Source of the DNA: Macrothele yani
Taxonomy: Eukaryota > Arthropoda > Arachnida > Araneae > Macrothelidae
Direction: 5' to 3'
Assembly: GCA_039090855.1 (NCBI GenBank)
Contig: CM077022.1
Location: 69,712,971-69,776,970 of the forward strand
DNA: 64,000 bases
Shown: piece by piece, positions 23,501 to 38,500 of the stretch
How the letters are laid out: each line of letters begins with the position of its first letter
How positions within the stretch are numbered: position 1 is the first letter of the stretch
Notes under the pieces: generated by a model
What the model was told of the DNA's origin: nothing
The model's input: only the letters and a program-made list of their open reading frames with translations
Database searches by the model: none
Translations under genes and position numbers: made by a program

Positions 23501-26500
23501 ACCAAAAAGGTTGATTTACTATTGCAAAAGAGCAAAAAAAGAGACATACAAACTTGGTTCTAATAAGAATCCAAAGAAATTTTCGGTAAAAGATTCATGA
23601 TTACAACTGGTTTCTCGTACGATGGGAAATTAAAGTTAAAAAAGTTGGAAAAAATGTTAAAATCAATTCTGCATACTCTTGTATTACCGAAATAATGTTT
23701 TAACTCATACACTAAAGAGCAATTGAATTAGAGACAGCTGGCGTTATGCAAATGTGGCGCTGTGGGCGGCCCTGTAAACGGAAACGACATGACGTATGCA
23801 GAGATCCGACAATATAAGGAGTGATGTGACGGGAATCAGTAAGAGTCGGACGCAGTATGGGTAAGACGAAGGATCTAAGCGCATTTGATCGTGGGCAAAT
23901 TGTCGGGGCCCGACGAATGGGTCACTCCATCTCGGAAGTCGTGCAGGCACTCGGATTTTCACGAGCCACTGTGTCACGGGTGCACCGTGAGTACATCGAA
24001 TCCGGTAAAACCAACCCTGGAAGGACCAACTGTCGTGGACAACAGCGTGTGGATGAGCGGGGTCATCGTCGGCTAGCTCGCATTGTAACAGCGGATAGAC
24101 GGGCCACAGTGCAAGAAATCACCCGGCAATTTAATGCTGGTGCACAAAAACGTGTAAGCAGCCACACCATCCAGAACCATCTCCTCGCTATGGGGTACCG
24201 CTGCTGACCGCACATCACAGGGTGCAAAGATTAGCATGGGCGCGGGAACATCGCCACTGAACCCTAGACATGTGGAAAAATGAAATGTCGCCTGGACTGA
24301 TGAGTCGAGATTCACGTTGGTAGATGCGGATGGCAGGATACGAGTACGGCGCAAACCACATGAAGCGATGGATCCTTCTTGCCAGCAGGGTACTCTTCAA
24401 GCTGGTGGCGGTGGCATTCTCGTCTGGGGACTGTTTACGTGGAGTGAAATGGGACCGCTGGTACGTGTGACATCGTCCCGCACAGGCCAACGTTACCGGG
24501 TAATCCTGGACGACCATTTGCTCCCGTTTGTGCGTCTTCAACATCCCACTGGGGACCTCATCTGGCAAGAAGACAATGCAGCTCCAAAATTGTATCCGAA
24601 TGGTTGGATGAACACTCCACCGACGTGACCTTGCTTCCTTGGCCAGCTAGGTCGCATCTGGGATGCCATCGAGAGAGATGACCCTCCTCCATGAAATCTT
24701 CGTGAACTGTGGGAGCTTGTTCAGGGGTCGTGGATCCGTATGGCTTCCCAAGGCTTCCGGTGTCTTGTCGAGTCCATGCCGAGAGGAATCGCCGCCGTCA
24801 TCAGGGCAAAAGGTGGTGCTACACGTTACTAGACAGGTTTCTCTGATTCAATTGCTGTTCAGTGTACATATTGAACGAATGAGACAGAATGTCTTCCGTA
24901 AGCTTTCAAATTTCGTGTCACGATGTGTTCTGCATTAGCAAGGTGGAGTTCATAGTGGTTTATCTAGATATCGAATGACACAGAACGTCTTCGGTAAGCT
25001 TTCAAATTTTCTGCATTCATGCATTATCGACTCGGAGCTCATGGTGGTAGATGAACTACCAAAACTGTTAAGATATTGACTGAAAACTTTCTCCTATGAG
25101 AACAAGCCCCAATGAAAGATCTAGGAAACCAGATCAACGAATAAGAAGTATCAGTGATCGGTTAAAAATGCTAAAAAAATGATGTAAAAGTGTGTAAAAT
25201 GTAATCACATATTGAACATCATATACTTTGTGTAAGTTAGAATTGTGAAATACGTTTGGTAGTAATATCCTAAAAACACTCCCGTTTAGGACATCTGCTA
25301 TGTAGAGATTGGAATAAAGACCTAATTCAAGAAGAAAGAACTATTATTTATTTAATGTGACGTAGGGTAACCCTATAAGAAATTATTCATGGATTTGCTG
25401 CTTGCAGATTTTGTCAGATCAACAAAGTACTGTAAATTTTACAGAGCTGTAACTGGCGGATATGACTCGATATTTCTTACGAAAAGTGTTTTCATGTTAA
25501 TAAAATTAATCAGTAAAAGAATTTGCAGAAGTTACCTGCAGTGTTGTAGAGCACAAATATAAATACATTGGAGTTATCTGCCTCAAGTGCTTGAAAGAAA
25601 ACCCTTTAAAGTCTACTATGACTTTGAATCCTGTAATCTGTGTTGCAGGATCATCTATGGCTTGAATGAGCCCGGCCGTTAACGCTCGCGTTAGATCATC
25701 AATGGATATCAGAGTGGGGTTCCATTCACCTGTAGAGAAGAGAGACGATAAAGTAATGCCATTTACTTAAGTTACATATTGCACAAGAAGTAATTAATAA
25801 AAGAAAGTTAAGGAAACATACACCAATGAACCATTGCATTATGATGTCATCCCCCAGCCTAGAAAAAAGAGAGCGCCTGGAGACCGAACGGTGGCGCAGG
25901 TGAAGTTCACAGAGCATTAGGTATACAACACAAGGACCGACTTCTGGTTAGTAGAGTGTTCCAAGTCAGAATGAGAAGAGCTGCCGAATTATCGGAGTTT
26001 GATAAAGCACAATTTGTGATGGCATGGCGCCTCGGAACTAAGATCTCGGAAACGGCGCGGTTTGTAGGTTCTTCACGTACTGCTGTAGTGAGTACGTATC
26101 AAAAGTGGTGTACAGATGGCCAAACGAAGAACCGTCGTCCAGCCGTGTGGCGTCCGCAGCTCATTGATGCCAGAGGGGAGCGGAGACTGTCGCGTATTGT
26201 TTACAGCAACCTCACGGCCACAGTGCGACAAATCACCCGCAGCTACAACAGTGGTGATCAGGGCAATGTGTCACAGTAAGCAGTTCATCGCAGCCTTCTG
26301 CGCATGGGCCTGCGTAGCCGAAGACCCAGCCGGGTCCCCATGCTCACTGCACGTCATCGCCAACAACGCATGAAATGGGCCCAAGATAATCGAGATTGGA
26401 CCGTGGATGATTGGAAGAAAGTGGCCTGGTCTGATGAATCAAGATTCTTGGTGCATCACGTAGACGGCCGAGAGCGGATACGCCGATTACCAACGGAGGA

Positions 26501-29500
26501 TATGGCACCTGGATAAAATGTTGGGCGGAAACAGGCCGCCAAAGTCGGTGTTACGCTGTGAGCGATGTTTTCTTGGGACACTTTAGGCCCCATTATCCCA
26601 ATAGCACAGTCCCTGACAGCTGCCATGTATCTGAACATCGTTGCGGACCAAGTTTGCCCATTCATGGCAACTGTGTTTCTTGCTGGTGACTTACCAACAG
26701 GATAATGCGCCATGCCACACTGCCAGCAATGTCAAGGGGTGGTTCGAGGAATATGCCGGTGACTTTCTGTTAATGCCCTGGCCTCCAACTTCACCTGACA
26801 TGAAACCAATCAAACATTTGTGGTTCGACTTGGAGAAGCGGGTTCGCGCTAAATCACCTCCACCTCGAAATGTTCGGGAACTGGAGGACCTTCTGTTGAC
26901 ATTGTGGTACCAGATACCCCAGGACACCTATCGCCACCTCATCGAATCGATGCCTTTCCGAGTGGCCGCTGTTTTGCAGGATAAAGGGGGTCCTACAGCT
27001 TATTAGGTAGATGGTCCTAATACAATGGGTCATCGGTGTATGTTTAGGAAGTGCATATTTTCACAAGCATCTTTGATAGTCACTTACCTAATTTTATCAA
27101 GAGTACAACGCAGTCGTCTTTGTCTCGGTATGGTAAAAAGCCGAAAAAATTAGCTTTCAAGACTTGACGAACCCCAGGAAAATCAATGTTCCTGTAGAGA
27201 TAGGAGTATCTCCTTCTAACTGCGTAGTAATTACTCATCAGTTTGAAAGATTCGTCCACATCGAATTTTCTTGCTCTAAGGAACTGGAGAAGGTATTCGG
27301 TGTTCTCTGTTCCAAAAATTGCTTCATCCTCTCTCTCGCTCTCTGCATAGTAATATTTCAAACGAAAAATAGGATTAGTTTCTATACGACAAACATGCCC
27401 TTAAGAAAACACTTTTTTTCAGTTTTGTACCATTTTTAATGTTATTTTACATTGAGGTACACAATGTGGACAAAAGTGATTGGACATCCCACGCAGGCGC
27501 AATGGTGTGCTCCCGCAGCAGACACGTGGTCGATAAGGTATAAATGCGGCAACGGGAGTACACTCAGATTAATCGCTGATAAAATAGCAAGCAGGAGAGA
27601 GCTCTCCGAGTTTGAAAAGGGAGTTATAATAGGCTGCTCAATTGGAGGTATGAGCATAAGAAGCATTGCTGATGTCAGACAGGTCGCTAAATCGACTGTG
27701 GCCTTTGTCATCAACAAGTGGAAGGAGACAAGATTTTGCAGGAATTCACCTCTGCCTGGAAGACCCACAAAACTGCAACCCAGGGACCAGAGAGTGCTGC
27801 AGAGGGAGATCCGGGAAACCAGTTCCCTACCAAGTATGCACGCCATAGCTCATAAGTTCCAGATGGCCACAGATGTTATGGTCTCCACAGCCGCCCATAA
27901 ACCTCTCATGACAAAGACCAGTAAAGCCACACGGCTACGACGTTGACAATAGCACAAAAATTGGACACTGAAGCAACGGCGGCAGGTGTTGTGGAGCGAC
28001 GAATCCCGCTTCACATTATTCCGATCGGATGGACGTGTATGGGTTTGGAGGTTACCCGGAGAACGTCCGTTTCCAGAGTGTACAGTGCCGACTGTGAATC
28101 ACGGAGGCGGTGGAGTTATGGTATGGGGCTGTTTCAGCTGGTACGGTGCGGGTCCACTTGTTGTTATTCACGGCAACATAAACTATGTGCTGTATACAGA
28201 TATCCTGGATAACTCAATGCTCCCAACGTTGTGGCAGTTCTACGGACAATACGATTGTTTCTTCCAGGACGACATGCCACTCATCATGTTTCCAGGGCTA
28301 CAATGGGGTGGTATGAGGAAAATCAGGTGTCACGGATGGACTGGCCTGCTCGAAGCCTGGACCTCAATCCATTTCAACACCTATGGGATGAACTTGAACG
28401 AAGGTGGCGGTCTAGACCGACAATGCCTTCTTCACTGACAGAGTTGTTCGACATACTCAAGGCGAAATGGGGGAACATCCCGCACTCCGTACTCCGTGGA
28501 GTTGTCTACAGTTCATCCCGACTAGTGGCTCCTGTAACCTCTGCAAAATGGACGATCTACTCGCCACTAATGTAAATACAATACCCTTTACCTATTTATT
28601 TACAGTGATTGTCCAATCACTTTTGTCCACATAGTGTACCTTATGATATTTTAATAAATCACATTTTAATGCAGTTTCTATCTTGCCTGATTAAAATGCC
28701 TGAGACTTATTTTTGGCAGGATTTTTTTTCTTTATAATTAGTTTTTAATTAGAGCAAAGCCCTACAATAGTTCTTTCGACTGGGGCTGTGCATTTCTTAC
28801 ATTTTTTTTTCCCATTTAGCAAATTGCTTTTATGAAGGACAAAGTGTGAGAGAACTGATGGCTTCGGATTTCTCAACTCAATTACACTGGCGGAAAGTGA
28901 AAAAAGAACACCAAGAAGGAATTGGCGGACAATCATGAAATTTACATATGTTAATAGGGTCGAGTTTACGTAGGTGTGATATTAATTACCGGACCAACCG
29001 GTGAGCACTTACGCTACAGCACGGCATAATATGCAAATTATGGTCGGTGGTATTTAAGGAGTACGGCGAAGTGAATGTAATCAGTCGTCAGCGTACGGAC
29101 ACGTGCGAAGACCCAGAAGAAGCTGCAATGCCTGGACGTGGAAGACGTGTACGATTTCAGCAGTTATCGGACTTTGAGCGAGGTCATCTAGTCGAACTCC
29201 GCGAGGCCGGGTGGTCGTATCGTCGTATTGCGGAGCGAATTGGACGGGAAGTATCGGTGGCGGTACGATGGTGGCGTAGATGGTCCGAGGAACATTCCCA
29301 CACGAGAAGACGTGGAACCGGGAGTCACAGACGGACTGATGAGCGGACCGATCGACGCATAAGAGGAGGGGCGTTGTCAAGCAGAACATCCACTGCGACG
29401 CATATCCGAGCTGCCGTTGCACCTGAGGTGACTGTGCGAACAATCCGCAACCGTCTACTGGATGCAGGACTACGTGCACGTGTGCCTCTGGCATGTGTAC

Positions 29501-32500
29501 CTCTGACTCCAGCCCACCGTCAGGAACGGCTGCAGTGGTGTCGCCAACGTCTGCACTGGAGAACGCAATGGCGATCTGTCGTGTTCAGCGATGAAAGCAG
29601 ATCCTGCTTGGGAGCCTCCGATGGCCGTATGCGTGTTCGCAGACGCACAGGGGAGAGTCTCCACCCTTCTTGCATCCGCCAGCGTCACACAGGGCCTACA
29701 CCTGGTCTCCTGGTGGGGGAGCGATCAGCTATCGCTCCAGAACACAACTAGTGTTTGTACCGGGTACGTTAAACAGCACCTCCTACATCAACAACATCAT
29801 TCAGCCCGTTGTTGTGCCATTTGTAAGGTCGGTCCATCGTGGTGTTTTCCAGCAAGATAACGCACGCCCACACACGGCACGAGCAACGCATCATGCACTT
29901 CAGGGTGTGAGACAACTTCCATGGCCTGCACGTTCACCGGATTTGTCCCTCATTGAGCACGTGTGGGATTTTATGGGACAACGACTTATCCGGTTTCCAC
30001 GGCCAGCCACGACCATCCCCGATTTACGCGTCCAGGTTGAGGATGCTTGGAACTCAATACCCCAAACTTACATCCAACATCTGTACGACAGACTCCATGC
30101 CAGAATTGCACAGTGTGACGCAGTTCATGGAGGTTCAACCTCGTACTAACCATGTTACATGGAAATGTTATTTTTCAGTTTACCAGCAAATACAGCTGTA
30201 TTTTGCCATAATGTTTTGATCACGTCATCCTCTGTATTCCGTTATTATGCTGTATAAATTTCGTTGGTATCAGACGTCTCCTTCTTGGTGTTTTTTTCAC
30301 TTTCCGCCAGTGTATATAAATTCAAATCGAGGCACGGAAGTAAATGCCATAAATGGAAAATTTATGTAGCGAAAGTGCACCTCCCGAGGCGTAATACACT
30401 GCTCCAAATAATTAGGAGAGTAAGGATGATATATTGTAAGGAAAATTACGTGCTTTGTTGAACGTAAAACATTATTTTTATGTAAGATACAGTAGAATAT
30501 TTAATAATATGTGGGTAAGAAAAAGCACATTAGCGAATTTGTATGCAATATTATCATTTAGTGCACATGATGCGATATGCTTTCCAACAATATGCATATT
30601 TTTACAACAAGAAAAATGACTTTTTGAAGGTGGTAATGACCTCCAGTAGGGTGTGTGGTCTCTTTGAACAGTTAAGACTTCTGCACACCTGTGTGGCATG
30701 GAATGGATGAGGTTATCGAGGAGGTGTTGGAGGTATCTTCGCCACTTCTCAATGAGGGCATACGAAAAGTCAATGGAGGTGGCGGCTGTGCTGCAATACG
30801 TCTGCCAAGAGTGTCCCAGGCATTTTCAATTTTTGAGGGTGGTAATGACTTTTAGTAGGGTGTGTGGTCTCCTCGAACAGTTAAGACCTCTGCAAACCTG
30901 TGTTGCACGGAATGGAAGAGGTTATCCAGAAGGTTTTGGCGGTATCTTCGCCACTTCTCAATGAGGACAGACGCCAGTTCACGAAGAGTCAATGGAGGTG
31001 GCGGCTGAGCTGCAATACGTCTGGCGAGGGTGTCCCAGGCATTATCAATGTTTGAAGGTGGTAATGACCTCTAGTAGGGTGTGTGGTCCCCTCGAACAGT
31101 TAGGATATCTGCACACCGGCATGGAATGGATGAGGTTATCGAGGAGGTTTTGTAGGTATCTTCGCCACGAGGTAGACTCCAGTTCACGAAGAGTCAATGG
31201 ACGTGGCGGTGAGCTGCAATACGTCTGCCAAGGACGTCTCAGGCATTATCAATTGGATTTAAGTCAAGGAAGCATAGGCGACACTCCATACACTCGATTC
31301 TTTCCTCTTGAAGCATGTAATCCACTAGCAGAGCTCTATGATCTCGAGCGTTATCGTCCATGAAAGGGACGAATCGTCGACGGTTGCGGCATGACAATAG
31401 TACTGAGAATCTCGTCTCTATATTCCTGGGCCGACAGACTGCCGTTTTGGATGACGCACAGGTCCATACGTCCACTGATACTTATGCCTGCGTGGACAAT
31501 CAATCCATGTCCACCGTAATGTGACGTTTCCTGCTCAACATCGGGGTTATTTCGTGTGTCGGGTTGCCTCCAGATAAGAACTCGTCGATTCGCAGACACC
31601 AGACTGAAATCTCGATACGTCAGAGAAGAGAACTTGACTCCACTCGTCGTGTCCCCAGCTACAATGTTCCAGCCCAGTTTAAATATGCCGTACAGCGTCG
31701 TGCGGTTAAAGCGACATCACACACCATTGGTCTATGTGCATGAAGGCCACCTTCGTGAAGGCGATTGAGGATATTTTGAGTTGACAAATCGTGTTCTGTT
31801 GACACCAGAAGCTCTCGCTGGAGATGTGTAGCATTTCGCTGCCTGTTCCGACGGGCGGTTAACAATAGATAACGGTCGTCCCTTGCTGTAATTGCTCGTG
31901 GCTGGCCTTTATATTGCCTTCCTCGAACACTTCCCATATCCTGGAATAGTGTCCACAATCGAAAAAGGATACTTCATGACACCCATTTTGTTTCTCCTAC
32001 CACCCACTGCGTCTGCCCTGCTTCCAGCCTGCCAATAGCTCTCCAAGCCGTTGATTCTGGTAAATCACGCTGTTGAGACATCGTTTGAACCGAAGAATTC
32101 AAAAAATGAAATGTCACGATAAACGCGGCAAAATAAAGAAGCTCCCGGAAAACCTTCGTTTTTACCCAATCTGTGATGTATGCATTCTGACATAACAGAT
32201 GCTAACTGGCATAGGATATGAATGATTCGGCTGTGTACGTCACACTGGACTTGCGTTGTCCTCGTTTTCGGTAAGATATCACTCATCTGGCTTGCATAAT
32301 GTTGCCAAAGTCACATGCTCCCTAATTATTTTAAGCGTATGAATATCTAGCATGTGAACCACACTAGCTTTAACATTGATTTACAAGTGGGGATTTTGAA
32401 GCCACCAACAAAAGGGATTACAGGCAGACAAAGTGAACCGTGATATCTTTGTTGCACTCATCTTTTAGTTGTTGTTTTTTTAAATTTGGAGGTTTAACGT

Positions 32501-35500
32501 AAACGGAAACGTGAACTTACGCCCTCTGGTGGCTAACCTGTACGTTCAGAAAAATCTGAAATTACACTGCTGGCCACCCAAAATGCAACACCAAGAAGGA
32601 AATGAAACACCCGCGAGAGGACATGCAAACGATTAGCATTGCAGGGCATATGCAAATCATGTGCGCCCGGCACGCCATCGAGAAGTACTATAATAAGGGT
32701 GCACAGAAGGCGGGGTGTAAGTAGTGGAAGTGTGTTGTGCTGCCGGACCTGTGCGTGGGAAGATTCCTGGTGCCTCGTCGCAGAATACGGCAGTCATTCC
32801 ATCACGTTTAGCAGTTTGACAGAGGAAGAATAGTGGCTTATCGCGACAGCAGTTTATCGCAGCGAAACATCGGCGCCCGTGTGGGACGACATCCAGCCAC
32901 AATAAGACGAGTATGGATTCGGTGGGTGCAGGAGGGACAGACGGACCGACGAGAGGGATTACCGCAGCCGCTGCGCACCACCGAACGAGAGAACCGGCAT
33001 GTTGTGCGGTGGGCATTGATAGCTAGCACTGCCACATAACGAACGTTAGCGCAGGAATTAGGGTGTGTAGCGCAACAACCTGTGTCAGCACGTACCGTTC
33101 GACGTCGTCTGAAGGAGCGGGGACTTGTCGCACGGCGCCCATTGCTCCTATTACCATTGACATTACACCACCGGCGAGTGCGGCGGCAGTGGGCCGTTGA
33201 ACGCCGCACCTGGACTACGGAATGGCACGACATTGTCTTCTACGACGAATCCCGCTTCTGCCTGCAACACCACGATCGTCGGATCCGCGTGTGTCGGCAC
33301 CGCAGTGAGAGACTGTATGACGCCTGCATTATGCATCGCCATACCGGTCCGTCGCCTGGCGTTATGGTTTGGGGCGCAATTGGATATGACACCCGCACCC
33401 CTCTGGTACGCATCGCCGGTACACTCAACAGCCACAACTACATCTACAACGTTTTGGAGCCTGTAGTCCTCCCTCTCCTGCAGGACCTGCCAGCGGCCAC
33501 GTTACAACAGGACAGTGCACGCCCTCACGTGGCACGCATCGCGCAACAATTCTTCACGGCCCACCAGGTGCACTGCTGCCGTGGCCCACCTGTTCTCCCG
33601 ATATGTTGCCCATCGAACACTTCTGGTCGCTGATCGGCAACCAAGTGGCCCGGCAAGCACCACCCGCGGCTACGCCTGATGAACCGTGGCAACGTGTGGA
33701 AGCAGCATGGACCGACATACCCCAAGCCCACATCCAAAGCCTCTTTCGTTCGATGCCGCGGCGTGTAGCGGCCGTTATTGCCAGCCATGGGGGCCACACG
33801 AACTATTGATGTCTGCGTGTTCCGCAAGTCATACGGGCCTGTAAGATCAATCGTTTCATCTTTGTATCTGTTGCTATGTGTCCAGTAAATCTGACTTTGC
33901 TATCTCGTGCCCTTCTTGGTGTTGCATTTTGGGTGGCGAGCAGTGTATATGAGAAACATTTCGCACCGAAAAGGCTGTGCAACAAAGAAAAACATTTTCA
34001 AATCGGTCTATTAGAAGCAGAGATATTGACAAAAATAAGATATATATCTATGCCTCCTGGTATAGAAACCATGCATTATTGTAAGAAAAAAATATTCCGG
34101 AAGAGTTTATCGAACTGAGTGGTATCGGTCCAAAAAGAAATTTTTCAATTGATGTTTTTGAAGCTCAGATTTTGCTGCAATTGCAACAAAAGCAGAAATT
34201 AACACCTACAACGCTTGGCTAAACCGTAGGAGTAGAGATCTCAGGGAAAACACAGTTTACTTTTACACCCCCTAGCGGAAAATCTATGCGTAACTTGAAA
34301 AAAGTGACTCTACCTAAAATAGTCTTCGACATAAATGGAATCGAAAGGTAAAAGAATTTTTCAATCGGACATTTGGAAGCAAATACACAATCTACCTACA
34401 AGTAATTGAACACCTGTGATAGCAAAGGAAAACGAAGTTTATTCACCTTCAATAGTTGGTGGAGCCTCCACGAGCGGCGATTACAGCTGCGACCCTCCGG
34501 GGCATACTCTCAACCAGGCGTTGTACGACGGCTAGCGGTATTTTCTTCCACTCGGCTTGGAGAAGACAGGTCAGTTTCTTCACCGATTTCGGACGGTGGG
34601 GGCACCCCTTAAGTCGACGCTCCAACTCGTCCCAGAGGTGCTCGATAGGGTTAAGGTCCGGGCTGTGCGCAGGCCAGTCCATTAGATTATCCCCATTGTC
34701 ACCATACCAAGCTATGGTGGACCTCGCAACATTACAGGTGGCATTGTCATCCTGAAAGTAACATGGGTCCACCCCGTAAAACCGCCACAACGTAAGAAGC
34801 GCATGGTCATCCAAAATGGTGCAGTAGGTCTCGGCGTTGAGTCTACCAGGAATTGCGACCAAGGGTCCCGTGCCATACCAGGAGAAACACCCCCATAGCA
34901 TAATTCCACCGCCGCCGAACTTCACGCTTGGCACAATGCATTCCGGCAGGAGGCGTTCTCCAGGCAGACGCCAAACCCAGACCCTGCCATCCGAACGGTA
35001 GATGGTGAACCTTGATTCGTCGCTCCAGAGAACCTGTTTCCACTATTTAACGGTCCACTGTCGACGTTCTTTGCACCACGTTAGCCCAGTAGCGCTATTG
35101 GACTTGGTGATCAAAGGCTTGTGGATGGTATTCATCGAAAGGACACTACCGGATGCCTGTTGAAACTCCTCGCGGATATGGCCCATCGATTTGGTGGGGT
35201 TCTTTCGAATTTCTCTGGCCAGCACCCGTCGGTCTGTAACTCCCAGTTTTGTAGGTCTGCCGAGTCAGGACACATTCCGACAGTCACCTCCCATCTTCCA
35301 CTTGCCAATCACGTAGGTCACTGTCGATTTTGGGTACTTTAACTCGCTGGATATGTCGCGTATGGATCGGCCATTTCTGTGATACTCGACGATTACACCT
35401 TTCTCGAAATCAGAGAGCTCCGAACTGCGTGGCATCTTGCATGCGACTGGTTGCGTTGTTGTTTCCCACACGATATTTAATGGCGGTGGCCGTGACGTGT

Positions 35501-38500
35501 GTCAGGACCGCAGATACCGTCGATTGCAGGGGTGTCCAATTACTTGTTGGTAAATAGTTCATATGGAATAAAATGTATTTTGAATTCGATATCATCTGCA
35601 TTTACGCCCTCTAGCGGCAAAATTGTGCATCGTGAAAAAAAAAAAAGTAAGGGATCATCATTCGCACATTTCTAGCTTCCCAATTCAAAAAGAGTTTTTC
35701 AAATCGGACTATTAGTTGCAGAGATATGGTGTCCACAGGCCGACAGACGGACAAACCGATAACATAAGCGCGATCTTTTTTACGAAAGACGTGCTAAAAA
35801 TTCAATTATAGCTATATCAAAGAATTGCGTCTTTATGCAAATCGAAACAACCGCTGGTGAACGACGAGCCGTGTGAAGGTTATGAAACAGCACGAATAAC
35901 ACCTCATACTGAGCTCTGCTAATCAGTGTTATTAGCTCGTGTTTTGTAAAAAAAGATCGTGCTTTTGCTATCAGTTTGTCCTTCTGTGGACACCATATAT
36001 CTCTGCAACTAATAGTTCGATTTGAAAAACTCTTTTTGCATTGGGCAGCTTGAAATCTGCGAATGATGATCCTTTATTTCGTTTTTTTCACTTTGCCGCT
36101 AGAGGGCGGAAATGGAAATGATATCGATTTCAAAATACATTTTATTCCATATATTTGCTTTTTTTTTTTTTTTTTGATTGAAGGTTTAACGACCACGGTG
36201 AGCAACTCAATGGCTATAAGCAGTCACCCGTCCCTAATTTAGGGTCACTGGTCCCAGGGAAGGGAGATATATATTTGCTTCTAAACATCCGATTGAAAAA
36301 TTCTTTTAACTTTCGATTCCATTTATATCGATGACTATTTTAGGTGTAATCACTTTTTTAAGTTACGCATAGATTTTCCGCTGGGGGGCGTAAAAGTAAA
36401 CTGCGTTTTACCCGATATCTCTGCTTCTAAAACTCCGATCTGAAAAATTCTTTCTGCAGCTTCTGTTGTATTTGCAGCAAAATCTGAGCTTCTGAAATCT
36501 CGAATGAAAAAATTCGTCCGCGGAACGATACCACTTACGTCGATAAACCTTTTCGGAATATTTTCTACTTAAAATAACGCATGGTTTCTCCGTCAGGGGG
36601 CCTAGATCTATATCTTATTTTTGCCAATATCTGTGCTTCTAAGAGCCCTATTTGAAAAATTCCTTCTTTGTTGGGCAGAGTTTTTGGTGCGAAAAGTTTT
36701 TCATATAATTTCAAAATTTTCAAGTAATTCATAGACTTTCCGCAAGGGGACGTAAAGGGAAATTGTGTTTCCCGCAATATCTCTGCATCTAAAACCCCTA
36801 TTTGAAAAATTCTTTCTGCACCGGATACAGCTTCTGATGGGAAATGTTTTGCTTATATTTTCTAATATTTGGTGAAGAATGGTTTGGCCACTTCAGTGTT
36901 TATATCTGCTGCTGACGTATTTGCAGCAAAATCTGAGCTTCTAAAAACCCGACTGAAAGAATTCTTCGCGGACGGATACAGCTCACATGGAGAAAGCTTT
37001 TGAGAATACGTAGATGTACCTATATGTTATTTTTGTCGATATCTCTGCTTCTAGGGGTCCGATTTGAAAAATTCTTTCTTTGCTGAAGAGCGTTTCCGCT
37101 GCGAAACGTTTCTGATATAATTTCAAATTTTTCTTAATGCACAAGTTTGCCACCAGAAGGCGTAAGCTCACGTTCCCGTTTACTCACGTCGATAAACCTT
37201 TCTGCGGGACTAAAAACCCGATTGAAAAACTTCTTTTTTCGGTCAGATACTACTAAGTATGCAAACTTTGTGTGCGTATTTTGTTCCCAAAATAATACAC
37301 CTTTTCCTCGCTAGGGGGCGCAAATGCTTAATCTGTTTTTCTCAATATCTCTGCTTCTACGTGTGTGACTTAAAAATTCTTTCAACACCGGATACCATTT
37401 ACCTTGTAGAATACTTTAGGCTAGTATATGAGAAATTTGTAGTTCACATTTCTGTTGGTAGGTGGTGTTTTGGTACTTCAGTTTGCAGCTGTATTGCCGC
37501 TTCTGAAAAGACTACAGAGAAATTTCATCTTTACTGTGTGCCCTTCGTTGCAGAAGCGATGTAGAACATTATCATCTTTATATAATGCACATATTTCCCG
37601 CTAGGGGACATAAAGATCGAAACCCTTTTCTCGCTATTTCTGCTTCCGGGAGACGTATTTGATAAGTTTTTTTTCCTTAGCATAACTTTTCCCATGACGA
37701 ATATTTTTGGCCTATTATCAACTTTGACGTTCTGTAAAATTCTTCCGCTAGAGGGCATAGAGATATATAATGTTTCCTTTTTTACGCTTTCCAATCGTCG
37801 GTTGAAGAAGCGTATATGCTCCAGCTTTGTCCGTCTGTCTGCCTGTAAGATAACTCTCGTAAAAATGGTTCGATTTCGATGAAATTTTACTATGTGGCAG
37901 AGGACAACCTGGGGACAAACCCTATTGAAAATGGGTGAAATGGGGTCAAAGGTCAAGACATAGGAGCGGGATCCATTCCATCGCCCTTATGCGTCATAAC
38001 TTAGGTAAAAATGCTTCGATTGCGACAAAACTTTATCATGTTCTTCCGGAGATATACTGAACCGGTTCTGTTGAACAACATCGAAATGGGGTCAAAGGTC
38101 AGGGCACAGGAGCGAGATTTATTTCACAGCCTCATAAGTTGACTAAAGATGCTTCTATTGTGATTAAACTTTAGTATGTTGTTCCGGAGGTATACATAAC
38201 CAATTCTGTTTAATATCATCGAAGTGGGGTCAAATGTCAGGGCACAGGAGCAAGATTTATTCCACAGCCATAATGGTCATAACTTGAGTAATAACTTGAG
38301 TAATGATTTCTGGTATGTTGGAATGCGTATCATAATTAATGCATTGCATGGTTTTACTAACTTGTCTTCTTGTCTTAATTGTCCTATTTGAAAATCGTTT
38401 TGTGTCTGATTCCTTCCTTGTGCTATGAGAAACTTTTTGTGCGCCATTTGTTAATCTTCGTAACATGCTTCTTAGCCGCTGGTTGAACTAAGCAGATGTT

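Larger units (their letters stand above)
33946..36713. repeat. Large foldback (inverted repeat) of ~650-690-bp arms
   Basis: The left arm is 33946-34394 plus 35553-35789, the right arm 35942-36713, with a spacer of about 150 bp. Paired blocks include CGATATCAT with TGTATTTTGAA, TAAATGGAATCGAAAG, GAAGCTCAGATTTTGCTGCA and the CGCTAGAGGGCG-type motif. The left arm is split by a Tc1 (34395-35550), the right arm by a SINE. The left end is cut by the Tc1 at 32565-33945. Confidence 0.85.

Noticed and set aside
27080..27361. Independent small gene starting at an ATG upstream of the CRAL-TRIO_N exon
   Set aside because: The ATG is inside the intron just before a good acceptor; exon 1 joins in phase and supplies the family N-terminus.
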